A stretch of DNA of 64,000 nt from Rhodospirillum centenum SW (lineage in GTDB: Bacteria > Pseudomonadota > Alphaproteobacteria > Azospirillales > Azospirillaceae), in contig NC_011420.2 in assembly GCF_000016185.1 (NCBI RefSeq), forward strand, positions 124,001 to 188,000, in the 5' to 3' direction. A program made the position numbers and the translations under genes. The notes beneath the pieces are model-generated. The model ran no database searches, was not told the DNA's origin, and saw nothing but the letters and a program-made list of their open reading frames with translations. Positions 44,739-53,507 of the stretch are shown here, piece by piece; within the stretch, counting starts at the first letter, position 1; each line of letters begins with the position of its first letter.

Positions 44739-46259
44739 TCATAGCCGCGCATCAAGGCGTGGCAGCGTGCCGCCGGGCATCAGTTCCGGCTTCGCGGGCG
44801 GGGTGCCCCAGGCGACCCGGAGGCGGCTGACGGCCGGCAGCGCCTCGGCGAGCGCCGCCTCGAAATCCTGTCTCAGCCCCGGTTCCGGCAGGCCGCCGAC
44901 GCTGATCTCCAGCCGCAGGTCCAGCCCTCCGGCACGGCCCAGGATCTGCACCGGCCCCAGCTCGCTCAGCTCTGCGCCGACCGCGAAATCGACCGGCCGC
45001 CCCACGCGCGGACGCGGCGACCCCGCCTCGTCCTCTTCCCCGTCCAGGGGCTCGGGCGGGCCCTGCCGGCTGGCGAGGAGGAGGATGGAGAGCCCGTCGC
45101 CGTCGGGGTCCAGCAGCGGGGCCAGAAGGGCCGACCAGACGCTTCCGTCCGCGGTCGGCCGCGGTGTCGGGGTCATCGCTTCCTCGATCCGCTTCAGGCT
45201 CGCCCCCACCTTTCCCGACCGCTCCAGGCCCTCCAGGCCGGTCCAGGCGCGCAGGCCGCCGCCGCGGGCGCCGAACAGATAGAGCAGCAATGCCAGCCCG
45301 CCCAGACGGTCGGGCCGCGGCAGCAACGGGCCCAGGCGGGCCGCGACGGCGGGGTTCGCGAGCGCCGCGGCGAGCAGGAGGTCCGGCCGAGGCGCCGCTT
45401 CCGGTTCCACGCCGCCGGCCAGATCGGCCAGCAGTTCGCGTCCCTCCGGCGTCAGCCCCGTTCCCAGGGCGGCGGCCTGTCCCGTGACCGCTCCGCGCGC
45501 AGCCACTGCCGCCCCCTGCCGCAGCAGATCGTCGGTTCCGCCGCCCAGCGACCGTCCGAGCGCCGGGATCGAGACGGGGGAAGCGGGCGCCGTCACGCCG
45601 CGCGGGAGCGACGGCAGCGCCGCTACCGGCGTCGGGGCGACGGTGGGGCCGCGGATGCTGCCGGCGACGGAGAGCAGCGCCGGTGTCGCCGCGGGAGCGT
45701 GTGGGCTGCCCGGCGCGGCGGTCGGGACCGCCCCCGGCAGCGCCGCCGGCGGGACCGCGGGCGTGGAGGCCGGCTGTGTCGCCGCCGGTGCGGCCGACAG
45801 GGCCAGCAGGCCGCGCAACGCCGCTTCCGATGCTCCGACGGCCCGGCTGGCGAGGCTTCCCTCGGCGCCCGCGACCCGTGTGGGCAGGGCGCTTGCCCGC
45901 TCCACCTGGAGCATGGCCGGCGAGGTCGCGGGCGTGGAGGCGGTGATCACCACACCGCCGCGGCTGCCCAGGCTGACCGTCAGATTGCTGCCCGCCGGCA
46001 GTTCCGGCGGCCAGGCGCCGGGCACGGGGCGCAGCAGCAGGGTGCCGAAGCTGGTGGTCAGCGGCAGCAGCCCGTCGGTTCCGGCCGCGCCCAGGACCCC
46101 GGTGACGGTGACCGTTCCGGCCGGCAGCTCCGCCGGCCGGGCCGCCACCAGCGCATGCGGCGCCTGCACGGCCGGATGGGTCTGGACCGGCCGCTGCACC
46201 GGCCCCACGTTGCCGACCGGGGCGACGCCGCCCGGTCCGTATCCGCCCTGCTCCGCCAT
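44739..46259 (-). CDS. FliK-like flagellar hook-length control protein (tentative)
   Basis: 506 residues from ATG 46259. It has a long Ala/Pro/Thr-rich low-complexity middle (about 110-260) and a compact C-terminal domain ending LDLRLEISVGGLPEPGLRQ and LPAVSRLRVAWG. This resembles the Flg_hook domain that lets FliK switch export specificity. The N-terminal third has beta-rich VTVTGVLGAAGTDGLLPL and LTVSLGSRGGVVITAS. It is the last gene of the fliF operon, 19 bp after fliG. The assignment rests on layout and context, not on a diagnostic motif. Confidence 0.55.
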   Translation of the reverse strand: MAEQGGYGPGGVAPVGNVGPVQRPVQTHPAVQAPHALVAARPAELPAGTVTVTGVLGAAGTDGLLPLTTSFGTLLLRPVPGAWPPELPAGSNLTVSLGSRGGVVITASTPATSPAMLQVERASALPTRVAGAEGSLASRAVGASEAALRGLLALSAAPAATQPASTPAVPPAALPGAVPTAAPGSPHAPAATPALLSVAGSIRGPTVAPTPVAALPSLPRGVTAPASPVSIPALGRSLGGGTDDLLRQGAAVAARGAVTGQAAALGTGLTPEGRELLADLAGGVEPEAAPRPDLLLAAALANPAVAARLGPLLPRPDRLGGLALLLYLFGARGGGLRAWTGLEGLERSGKVGASLKRIEEAMTPTPRPTADGSVWSALLAPLLDPDGDGLSILLLASRQGPPEPLDGEEDEAGSPRPRVGRPVDFAVGAELSELGPVQILGRAGGLDLRLEISVGGLPEPGLRQDFEAALAEALPAVSRLRVAWGTPPAKPELMPGGTLPRLDARL

Positions 46260-46278
46260 GCGACGGGTCCGTCCCCGC

Positions 46279-47304
46279 CTAGTAGACGAGGTAGGCAGCG
46301 GAGTCGCTGCCGCGGTTGATGACGATCTGGCCTTCTTCCGCCAGCAGCTTGGTGGTGCGCAGGATGGCGTCGCGCGCCTCCTCCACGTCGCGGGCGCGGA
46401 CGGCGCCCAGCAGGTCCATCTCTTCCCGCAGCAGCGCCGCGGCGCGTTCGGACATGTTCTCCAGGAAGACCTGCTGGATCGGGTCGTCCAGCCCCTTGAG
46501 CGCGTAGGCGAGGCGTTCGCTGTCGGTGTTGCGGATGACCGTCTGGATCGCCTGCGGGTCCAGCCGCGCCAGATCCTCGAAGGTGAACATGAGCTGCTTG
46601 ATCCGCGTGGCGCTCTCGGGCATCCGCTTTTCCAGCGGGTCCATGATCTGCTCGAACAGTTCCTTGTCCGTGCGGTTGAGGATTTCCGCCATGATGGCGT
46701 GGCTGTCGTGGCCGTGGGCGCGGACATAGTTCGCCATGAACTCGCTGCGCAGGGTCTTCTCCACATCCTCCAGCACGTCGCGCGGCACCGCCTCCATCTT
46801 GATGATGCGGCTGACGATCATCTGCACGAGATTGCCCGGCAGCAGGCCCAGCACCTTGGCCGCATGCTCCGGCCGGATGCGGGTCAGCACGACCGCGATG
46901 GTCTGCGGGTGCTCGTTGCGCAGATAGTTGGCCAGCACCTGCTCGTTCACGTTGGAGAGCTTCTCCCACATGGTCCGGCCGGCGGGGCCGCGCAGTTCGG
47001 ACAGGATCTCCTGCACCCGGTCGCTGGGCAGGAAACGGGCGAGGAAACGCTCGGTGCTGTCGAAGCCGCCGAGGATTTCGCCGGTACCGGCGAAGCGCTC
47101 GCTGAAGTCGCGGATCAGCCGCTCGACCACCTTGCCCGACACGGTGCCCAGGCCCGCCATGGCATAGCTGACGTCGCGGATCTCGTCGTCCTCCAGCCGC
47201 TCCATCAGCCGCGCCCCGCGCTCCTCGCCGAGCGCGAGCAGGATCACGGCCGTCTTCTCCAGACCGGTCAGGCTTTTGTAGTCGCTACGGATCTTCGGCA
47301 GCAT
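46279..47304 (-). CDS. fliG: Flagellar motor switch protein FliG
   Basis: 341 residues, usual size. C-ring protein joining the MS-ring to the stator; its C-terminal charged helix transmits torque. The N-terminal GLEKTAVILLALGEERGARL is the FliF-binding region. The middle domain has LRNEHPQTIAVVLTRI (EHPQ motif), and the C-terminal domain has FTFEDLARLDPQAIQTVIRN followed by the charged torque helix. It lies 16 bp after fhlB, near the end of the fliF operon rather than next to fliF, where it is often found. Confidence 0.97.
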   Translation of the reverse strand: MLPKIRSDYKSLTGLEKTAVILLALGEERGARLMERLEDDEIRDVSYAMAGLGTVSGKVVERLIRDFSERFAGTGEILGGFDSTERFLARFLPSDRVQEILSELRGPAGRTMWEKLSNVNEQVLANYLRNEHPQTIAVVLTRIRPEHAAKVLGLLPGNLVQMIVSRIIKMEAVPRDVLEDVEKTLRSEFMANYVRAHGHDSHAIMAEILNRTDKELFEQIMDPLEKRMPESATRIKQLMFTFEDLARLDPQAIQTVIRNTDSERLAYALKGLDDPIQQVFLENMSERAAALLREEMDLLGAVRARDVEEARDAILRTTKLLAEEGQIVINRGSDSAAYLVY

Positions 47305-47320
47305 CGCGTCCTCTCGGGCG

Positions 47321-47650
47321 TCAGGCGGGATCGGTCTTGGGTTCGGTCAGGGCGGGACCGGATCGGTCCGACGCCAGAGAGCGGTTCAGGCGGTAGAGGT
47401 GCGCCAGCACCTCGGCCACGGCCATGATGGCGTCGGGCGGGATCTCCGTGCCCGGGTCGATGGCGGCCAGCACGCGGGCCAGATCAGCGTCTTCGCGCAC
47501 CGGGACGCCGTGGAGGAAGGCCAGATCGACGATGCGCTCGGCCACGGCCCCGCGCCCGCTCGCCACCACCCGCGGCAGAGCGTCGGAGCCCTGTTCATAG
47601 GTGAGGGCCGCGGCGCGGGCCTCCTGCCGTGGTGGCCGGGAATGCGTCAT
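47321..47650 (-). CDS. FhlB: FlhB C-terminal-domain-like protein
   Basis: 109 residues corresponding only to the cytoplasmic FlhB_C domain, without membrane part or NPTH autocleavage site. The sequence LPRVVASGRGAVAERIVDLA, HGVPVREDADLARVLAAID and AIMAVAEVLAHLYRLN matches FlhB after the NPTH loop. Such small FlhB-like proteins (FhlB) can substitute for the FlhB C-terminus in export switching. Full flhB is elsewhere in the cluster (54441-55562). It overlaps fliP by 4 bp (ATGA). Confidence 0.85.
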   Translation of the reverse strand: MTHSRPPRQEARAAALTYEQGSDALPRVVASGRGAVAERIVDLAFLHGVPVREDADLARVLAAIDPGTEIPPDAIMAVAEVLAHLYRLNRSLASDRSGPALTEPKTDPA

Positions 47651-48450
47651 CCGACGCCCCCGTAGCTGCGCACCAGGGCACCGGCGACCAGCAGCCAGCC
47701 GTCCACCATCACGAAGAAGATGATCTTGAACGGCAGCGAGATGATGACGGGCGGCAGCATCATCATGCCCATGGCCATCAGCACCGCAGCGATGATCATG
47801 TCGATCACCAGGAACGGCAGGAACAGCAGGAAGCCGATCTCGAAGGCGCGCCGCAGCTCGGAGATGACGAAGGCCGCGATCAGGGTGCGCAGGCCGGGGG
47901 CGCTGGCGGCCTCTTCCGTGGATGGCGCGGGACCCGCGGAACCGGCTGCCGGAGCCGCTCCGGACTTCGTTCCCGCCTCGAAGCTGCGGAACAGCTCCAG
48001 ATCCTTCGGCCGGACATGGGCCTGCATGAAGTCCCGGAACGGCTCGACGATGCGCTCGAACGCCTGCTCCTCGGTGATCTGGCCGTCCACCATGGGCTGC
48101 ACGCCCTCACGCCAGCTCCGGTCAAGGGTGGGGCCCATGACATAGGCGGTCAGCAGGAGCGCCAGACCCAGCAGCACCATGTTCGGCGGCGTCTGCTGCA
48201 GGCCGAGGGCGGAGCGCAGCAGCGACAGCACGACGACGATGCGGGTGAAGCTCGTCACCATCACCAGCAGGCCCGGCGCTACGGACAGGATGGTGACCAG
48301 GGCCACCACCTGCACCATGCGCCCCGCGAACGAGGCGTCGCCGGTCCCGCCCATGTCCATGCTGAAGCTCTGCGCCAGCGCCGGGGCGGCGGCGAGCAGG
48401 GTCGTCAGCAGGGCGGCGCCGGCCGCCAGCAGCGTCGCGCGGGCTTTCAC
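47647..48450 (-). CDS. fliP: Flagellar export gate protein FliP
   Basis: 267 residues. It has a cleavable signal peptide (AALLTTLLAAAPALA) and four TM segments, with the FliP signatures VVALVTILSVAPGLLVMVTSFTR (in parts) and SFTRIVVVLSLLRSALGLQQ, then PPNMVLLGLALLLT. The C-terminal half has SELRRAFEIGFLLFLPFLVID and MGMMMLPPVIISLPFK. It forms the FliPQR pore of the type III export gate. It overlaps both neighbours by 4 bp. No fliO is visible next to it. Confidence 0.97.
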   Translation of the reverse strand: MKARATLLAAGAALLTTLLAAAPALAQSFSMDMGGTGDASFAGRMVQVVALVTILSVAPGLLVMVTSFTRIVVVLSLLRSALGLQQTPPNMVLLGLALLLTAYVMGPTLDRSWREGVQPMVDGQITEEQAFERIVEPFRDFMQAHVRPKDLELFRSFEAGTKSGAAPAAGSAGPAPSTEEAASAPGLRTLIAAFVISELRRAFEIGFLLFLPFLVIDMIIAAVLMAMGMMMLPPVIISLPFKIIFFVMVDGWLLVAGALVRSYGGVG

Positions 48451-48806
48451 AGCAGGCTCAGCTCGGCCTTGACGATCTCGGTCATGGTGACGCCCAGGCG
48501 GCCGTCGTCCACGATCACCACTTCGCCGCGGGCGATCAGGCGGTCGTTGACGAAGACGTCCACCGCCTCCCCCACCTTGCGGTTCAGTTCGACCACGGCG
48601 CCGCGGCCCAGCTTCAGGAGCTGGCTGACCGGCATGGTGGTGCGGCCGAGCACGACCTGGACATTGACCGGCACGTTGAAGATGGCGCGCAGTTCGTCCC
48701 GGTCCTGGCCGGGTTCCTCGGGGGCGGCCGGGCGGGCGGTGGCGGCCGCGTCCGCCCCGGCGGGCTTGGCGATGGTATCGGTGTAGCTGGCGGGCTGCGT
48801 CGTCAT
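48447..48806 (-). CDS. fliN: Flagellar motor switch protein FliN
   Basis: 119 residues: a variable N-terminal tail of about 45 and the SpoA domain, with VNVQVVLGRTTMPVSQLLKL, GAVVELNRKVGEAVDVFVND and LIARGEVVIVDDGRLGV. It forms the lower C-ring with FliM and docks FliH. It follows fliH by 48 bp and overlaps fliP by 4 bp. Confidence 0.96.
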   Translation of the reverse strand: MTTQPASYTDTIAKPAGADAAATARPAAPEEPGQDRDELRAIFNVPVNVQVVLGRTTMPVSQLLKLGRGAVVELNRKVGEAVDVFVNDRLIARGEVVIVDDGRLGVTMTEIVKAELSLL

Positions 48807-48854
48807 GGTCGGGATCTCCTGTCCTGGCGGAAGGCGTGGGGGCGATGGGGGCGG

Positions 48855-49538
48855 TCAGGCGCGCGGGCCGCCGCGCAGGGTCAGCCGGCTGATGGCGATG
48901 GCGACGGCGTCCGACAGGCGGCGTTCCACCACCTTGGGGTCGCGCACGGCCCCGCCGGTACCCCAGTCCGCAGTGGCGGCACCCGGTGGCAGCGACGGGT
49001 CGGGGATCAGGGCCACGGTGCCGCGGAAGCCGGCGGCGGCCTGCATCTTCTCGACCTGCTCGCGCATCCGCTCCACGCTGCCGGGCGGCAGCCTCAGCTC
49101 CAGCCGCGGCGTGCCGACGGCAGCGTGCAGGCAGTCCAGCACCAGAGTGTCCAGCTCGGCCTCGGCCACGGTATCGAGCAGCGGCGGGGCGAGCCGCGTC
49201 ACCAGCGAGGAGACGACGCGGACGGCGTCGCGCTCGATCTGTTCCCGGAAGGGACCGACCGTCTCGTCGGCCCGCCGCAGGGCGGCCTCGATCCCGGCGA
49301 GCGCCTCGGCCATCTGCGCCTCGGCGGCCTGCCGGGCGCTCTGCTGTCCGCGCTCGAAGCCGTTGCGCTCACCGACTTCCAGACCCTGGCGGAAGGCGCG
49401 GTCGCGCACCGATTCCAGGTCCTCCTCGGTGAAGCCGCCGACCGTCGTCGTGCTGCGCAGCGGCTCGGGCGGGACATCGGCACTGCCGGGTGGCAGGTCG
49501 GGCGGGAACTCGGTTCCGAACCGGAAGGGGCGGGGCAT
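48855..49538 (-). CDS. fliH: Flagellar export ATPase regulator FliH
   Basis: 227 residues. The N-terminal region is followed by a long coiled coil (LESVRDRAFRQGLEVGERNG then QQSARQAAEAQMAEALAGI) and a C-terminal globular domain with VVSSLVTRLAPPLLD and LRLPPGSVERMREQVEK. This is the layout of FliH/YscL, which inhibits and delivers the FliI ATPase. Sequence conservation in FliH is low, so the position between fliF and fliN adds weight. Its ATG overlaps the fliF stop by one base. Confidence 0.88.
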   Translation of the reverse strand: MPRPFRFGTEFPPDLPPGSADVPPEPLRSTTTVGGFTEEDLESVRDRAFRQGLEVGERNGFERGQQSARQAAEAQMAEALAGIEAALRRADETVGPFREQIERDAVRVVSSLVTRLAPPLLDTVAEAELDTLVLDCLHAAVGTPRLELRLPPGSVERMREQVEKMQAAAGFRGTVALIPDPSLPPGAATADWGTGGAVRDPKVVERRLSDAVAIAISRLTLRGGPRA

Positions 49539-51190
49539 CAGGAAGCTCCCTCATAGATCCAGGTGCGCAGCACGGTGATGCTCTCCTCGGGGTGCTCGTC
49601 CACGATCCCGGCCAGCCGGCGCAGGGCTGCGGCACTGACGCCGCCCTCGACGCTGCGGAGATCGACGATGTCGTCCATCTCCTGCGACCCCTCCTCCCCG
49701 GCCGGAACCAGGTCGCTGCCCTCATGGGTGAGCTGGCCCGCCACCGGCGTGGTGGCGTCGGCAAGCTGTGGCGGTGCCGCAGCCTGCGCGGCCGCCGGAG
49801 CCGGGACTTCCTTGGAGCGCAGCACCAGAGGGCGGAGCACCAGAAGGATCACCAGAACCGCGACGACACCCAGCACCACCCATTGCAGCAGCCGCACCAT
49901 GTCGTTGCCGACGAGGCCGGGCTCGGTGGCCGGCGCCGCGACCGGCTCCTCGGGGCCGGCGAGGAACTGGAGATTCTCCACCGCCACCATGTCGCCGCGC
50001 CGGTCATCGAACCCGATCGCGGTGCGCACCAGATGCTCGATGCGCGACAGTTCCTCGTCACTGCGGGGCTGGTAGACGCTCTTGCCGTCGGCACCGGGGA
50101 CATAGCTCCCGTTCACCACCACGGCGACGGCCAGACGCCTGATCTCGCCCGCATCCTGGGCGCGTTCGCGCAGGATGGAGCTGATCTCGTAGTTCGCCGT
50201 CTCCTCCTCCCGTGCGCTTTCGCTGCGCGAGCCCTGGGGCGCCTGGGCGTCGGCCGCCTCCAGCGGCAGGTTCTGCTCCACCGTGGTCGGCTGGTCGGTG
50301 TCCCGGTCCAGGGAGCTTTCCCGCTCCTCCACCGTCTGGGTGGAGCGCAGCACGCGGCTGTTCGGATCGAAGGTCTGTTCGCGCAGGGTCTCCCGGCCCA
50401 GGTCGATCTCGGCGGCCACGCGCACGCGGATGTTGCCCGGCCCGAAACGGGGCACCAGCATCTCCTCGATCGCGCGGGCGAGCCGTGTCTCGGTGGCGGA
50501 GCGCAGCTCCTCCGCGTGCAGCAGGGCCAGCCCGTCCGTCGCCCCGCCGTCGGCGGCCAGGACGACGCCGGAGGCGTCCATCACCGTGACCGCGCCGGGC
50601 TGCAACCGCGGCACGGCCGCCGCGACGAGGTGGCGGATCGCCAGCGCCTGGGAGCGGTCCAGCCCGCCGGTGACGGTCCGGACGACGACGGAGGCGCCGG
50701 CCGGGGCTGCCCCGGGGGCGAAGGCCTCGCCGTCCGGCATGGACAGGTGGACGCGCGCCGACTTGACCCCGTTCAGGGTCTGGATCGTGCGTGCCAGCTC
50801 GCCCTCCAGCGCCCGCGCCTTGTTCAGGCGCTGCATGAAGGAGGTGAGGCCGAGCGCGCCCTGTTCGTCGAACAGCTCATAGCCGGCGCCTCCGGCCGAG
50901 GGCAGCCCCTGCTGCGCCAGCAGCATCCGGGTCCGGGCGATCTGGTCCTGCGGCAGCAGGATCGCACCGCCCGTCCCGGACACCTGGTACGGCACCTTCA
51001 TGCTCTGAAGCTGCGTCAGGATGCGGCCGGCTTCTGCGTCGTCCAGACCGGCATAGAGCAAGCCCATGGGCGCACGGGAGAGGCCGAACGCCACCAGGGC
51101 GACGGCCAGCAGGACGCCGGCTCCAGCTGCCGCGAGAAGCATCAGACGGCGCTGGCCCAGGGCCCGCAGGTTCTGAAGGAGGTTCGCCAC
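49538..51190 (-). CDS. fliF: Flagellar MS-ring protein FliF
   Basis: 550 residues from GTG 51190, which has GGAG five bases upstream; GTG 51193 is adjacent. TM1 is at about 18-38 and TM2 at about 440-460. The periplasmic RBM domains contain LYAGLDDAEAGRILTQLQ, GYELFDEQGALGLTSFMQ and LNGVKSARVHLSMPDG. The cytoplasmic tail with IVDEHPEESITVLRTWIYEG binds FliG. It is the base on which the basal body is built and the first gene of its operon, divergent from fliL. Confidence 0.96.
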   Translation of the reverse strand: MANLLQNLRALGQRRLMLLAAAGAGVLLAVALVAFGLSRAPMGLLYAGLDDAEAGRILTQLQSMKVPYQVSGTGGAILLPQDQIARTRMLLAQQGLPSAGGAGYELFDEQGALGLTSFMQRLNKARALEGELARTIQTLNGVKSARVHLSMPDGEAFAPGAAPAGASVVVRTVTGGLDRSQALAIRHLVAAAVPRLQPGAVTVMDASGVVLAADGGATDGLALLHAEELRSATETRLARAIEEMLVPRFGPGNIRVRVAAEIDLGRETLREQTFDPNSRVLRSTQTVEERESSLDRDTDQPTTVEQNLPLEAADAQAPQGSRSESAREEETANYEISSILRERAQDAGEIRRLAVAVVVNGSYVPGADGKSVYQPRSDEELSRIEHLVRTAIGFDDRRGDMVAVENLQFLAGPEEPVAAPATEPGLVGNDMVRLLQWVVLGVVAVLVILLVLRPLVLRSKEVPAPAAAQAAAPPQLADATTPVAGQLTHEGSDLVPAGEEGSQEMDDIVDLRSVEGGVSAAALRRLAGIVDEHPEESITVLRTWIYEGAS

Positions 51191-51369
51191 CACGGCTCCG
51201 AATCTTTTACGTTTCTGAAGACCGGTCGCGCTTATCGTCCGACCGCAACCGAACGGCACCGTACAGGCCCTGATTTTAGCGGTGGTAAAAAACGGCCAGG
51301 GTGCTTCGGAAAGGAATTCAGTAAAATTCGCGGTTTTTTCTTCGGCCTGCGGAACGGACGACTGGGGTC

Positions 51370-51855
51370 ATGTCGGAAAGCACTTTCGAGAGACTGACGA
51401 AAAAGGCCGATGAAGCGCAGGCGTCACGCCGTCGGCGGCTTCTGCTGGGAGCGGGCGCCGTTGTCGGCGCCGGCGTCCTCGGGCTTCTCGCCTCCGTCGG
51501 CAGCCGGGAGATCGGTCTCTGGACCGATGAGGCGCCTCCGCCGGCCCAGGCCGGCTGGTCCGCCTTCGTCAAGCTGCCGGACCTGACCGTCAATCTGCGA
51601 CCGACCTCAAAGGTCAAGCTGCTGAAGATCGGCGTCACCCTCCGTACCGCTCCCGACAAGGCGGCGGAGCTGGCGACGCTGGAACCCGTCCTGATCGACG
51701 GGATGCAGGACTACCTCCGCCAGCTCGACGAGCACGACCTGGAAGGCAATGCCGGCCTTGCCCGCCTGCGCGAAGGCCTGCTGCGGCGCAGCCGCCTGCT
51801 GGCCGCGCCGGTGCCGGTCGAGGACGTCCTGCTCAGAACCATGATCCTCCAGTAG
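51370..51855 (+). CDS. fliL: Flagellar basal body-associated protein FliL
   Basis: 161 residues. One N-terminal TM (LLLGAGAVVGAGVLGLLASV, about 23-43) is followed by a periplasmic stomatin-like domain with FVKLPDLTVNLRPTSKVKLL and a C-terminal PVPVEDVLLRTMILQ. FliL surrounds the stator and supports torque. fliM follows after 7 bp. It is divergent from fliF with a 179-bp control region. Confidence 0.93.
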   Translation: MSESTFERLTKKADEAQASRRRRLLLGAGAVVGAGVLGLLASVGSREIGLWTDEAPPPAQAGWSAFVKLPDLTVNLRPTSKVKLLKIGVTLRTAPDKAAELATLEPVLIDGMQDYLRQLDEHDLEGNAGLARLREGLLRRSRLLAAPVPVEDVLLRTMILQ

Positions 51856-51862
51856 GTGAGCG

Positions 51863-52921
51863 ATGATCGATCAACCCGATGAGACGGCCCCCGCCGACGA
51901 AGACGAGGCCCTCGTCGCCTGGGAGGCGATGGTGGCCGGCAGCGAGAAGACGCTCAGCCAGACGGAGATCGACCGGCTGCTGGACGTGGACGATTCCAAG
52001 TCGGTCCGGACCCGCAGCGTCATCGACCAGATCGTCAATTCCAGCTTCGTGAACTACGACCGGCTGCCCATGCTGGACGTGGTGTTCGACCGCCTGGTCC
52101 GGCTGCTGAACACCAGCTTCCGCAACCTGACCTCGGGCACGGTCGAGGTGACGGTCCAGCAGATCGCCTCGGTCCGCTTCGGCGATTATCTCTCGGGTAT
52201 CCCGCTGCCCTCGCTGATCGCCGTCGTCCGGGCGGAGGAGTGGGACAACCACTGCCTGCTGACCGTGGACAGCGAACTGATCTATTCGATCGTGGACATC
52301 CTGCTCGGCGGCCGGCGCAGCGACCCCGCGCCGATCGACGGGCGCCCCTATACCGTGATCGAACGCGCCCTGGCGGAGCGGCTGATCCGCACCGTGCTGA
52401 AGGATCTCGGCACCGCCTTCTCCCCCCTCTCCGCTGTCGGGTTCGCCTGCGAGCGGGTGGAGACGACACCGCAGTTCGCCGTCATCACCCGGAGCAACAA
52501 CGCCTGTATCTCCGCCCGCTTCCAGGTGGCGCTGGACGGCCGCGGCGGCTGTGTCTCGCTGCTGATCCCCTATGCCACGCTGGAGCCGATCCGCGATCTG
52601 CTGCTGCAGATGTTCATGGGCGAGAAGTTCGGCCGTGACAGCATGTGGGAGACCCACCTGAAGAACGAGCTGCGCCGCACCAGCGTGGATCTGTCCGCGG
52701 TGCTGGGGCAGGCGCAGGTCAGCCTGACCGACCTGCTGGCATGGAAGGAGGGCACGCAGCTCGTGCTCGACATGCGCCCCGACGCGCAGGCGCTGCTGAC
52801 CTGCGGCCATGTCCCGATGTTCGTCGGCGAGATGGGCCAGCGCAACGGCAACGTCGCCATCCGTATCGACGCCGATCTTGGTGCCCAGGACGAGGTGATC
52901 CATGGCCTCCTTCAACGCTGA
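51863..52921 (+). CDS. fliM: Flagellar motor switch protein FliM
   Basis: 352 residues. It has the N-terminal LSQTEIDRLLD (the CheY-P binding EIDALL-type motif, about 32-42), the middle CheC-like domain (YDRLPMLDVVFDRLVRLL, FGDYLSGIPLPSLIAVV) and a C-terminal SpoA domain (SLTDLLAWKEGTQLVLDMR). It forms the wall of the C-ring and sets rotation direction. Its last 20 bases overlap the next gene. Confidence 0.97.
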   Translation: MIDQPDETAPADEDEALVAWEAMVAGSEKTLSQTEIDRLLDVDDSKSVRTRSVIDQIVNSSFVNYDRLPMLDVVFDRLVRLLNTSFRNLTSGTVEVTVQQIASVRFGDYLSGIPLPSLIAVVRAEEWDNHCLLTVDSELIYSIVDILLGGRRSDPAPIDGRPYTVIERALAERLIRTVLKDLGTAFSPLSAVGFACERVETTPQFAVITRSNNACISARFQVALDGRGGCVSLLIPYATLEPIRDLLLQMFMGEKFGRDSMWETHLKNELRRTSVDLSAVLGQAQVSLTDLLAWKEGTQLVLDMRPDAQALLTCGHVPMFVGEMGQRNGNVAIRIDADLGAQDEVIHGLLQR

Positions 52922-53474
52922 ACTGCTCCAGCACGGGCTGAACCTGGGTCTGGCGCTGCTGTTCGTCGGCGCGCTGGTGCATCTCGCCCGGCTCAACCAG
53001 CGGCTGACGGCGCTGCGCGGCGCCCAGTCGGAACTGCACGGGCTGCTGCGGTCCTGCTCCGACAATGTGGACACGGCCGAGAAGTCGATCGCCCGTCTCC
53101 GCACCGCCACGCAGGAGATGGCGGTCGGTCTGGGGCGCAGTCTGGACGAGGCGGAGCGGCTGAAGGCCGACATCGACGCCACCTGTGCCGCGGCCCGGCG
53201 CCTGCTGGCCCGGCTGGAGGAAGGGCCGGCGCCCGCCCCCTTCATCGCCGCCGTGCCCGAGCCCCGGCCGGTTCCCCCGGTTGCGCCGGTCGCTGCGCCG
53301 GCGGAGCCGGTGGTCGAAGCGGACCCTGCCCCGAAGCCGGCCGTCGCCACCGGCGCCGCCGAGCCGCGCTGGGTGATCCGCCGGCAACGACCCGCCGCCC
53401 CGCCCGCCCCCGAGCCCAAGACCGGCGAACGCGCCGCCCTGCGCTTCTTCCGCGAGACGTTCCGCGGCCTCTGA
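52902..53474 (+). CDS. DUF6468 flagellar-cluster protein
   Basis: 190 residues. A single N-terminal TM (LNLGLALLFVGALVHLARL) is followed by a coiled-coil region (ELHGLLRSCSDNVDTAEKSI, LGRSLDEAERLKADIDATC) and a Pro/Ala-rich tail. This matches the alphaproteobacterial DUF6468 family found between fliM and motE; its function is not known. It overlaps fliM by 20 bp, so translation is coupled. Confidence 0.8.
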   Translation: MASFNAELLQHGLNLGLALLFVGALVHLARLNQRLTALRGAQSELHGLLRSCSDNVDTAEKSIARLRTATQEMAVGLGRSLDEAERLKADIDATCAAARRLLARLEEGPAPAPFIAAVPEPRPVPPVAPVAAPAEPVVEADPAPKPAVATGAAEPRWVIRRQRPAAPPAPEPKTGERAALRFFRETFRGL

Positions 53475-53507
53475 CGGCCTGCCGCCCGAGCCTGGGAGTA
53501 CTGCCTG

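Noticed and set aside
51255-51268. GG-N10-GC in CGGCACCGTACAGGC as a sigma54 promoter for fliL
   Set aside because: The -24 half is good but the -12 half is AGGC instead of TTGC, and no activator gene is nearby; too weak to call.
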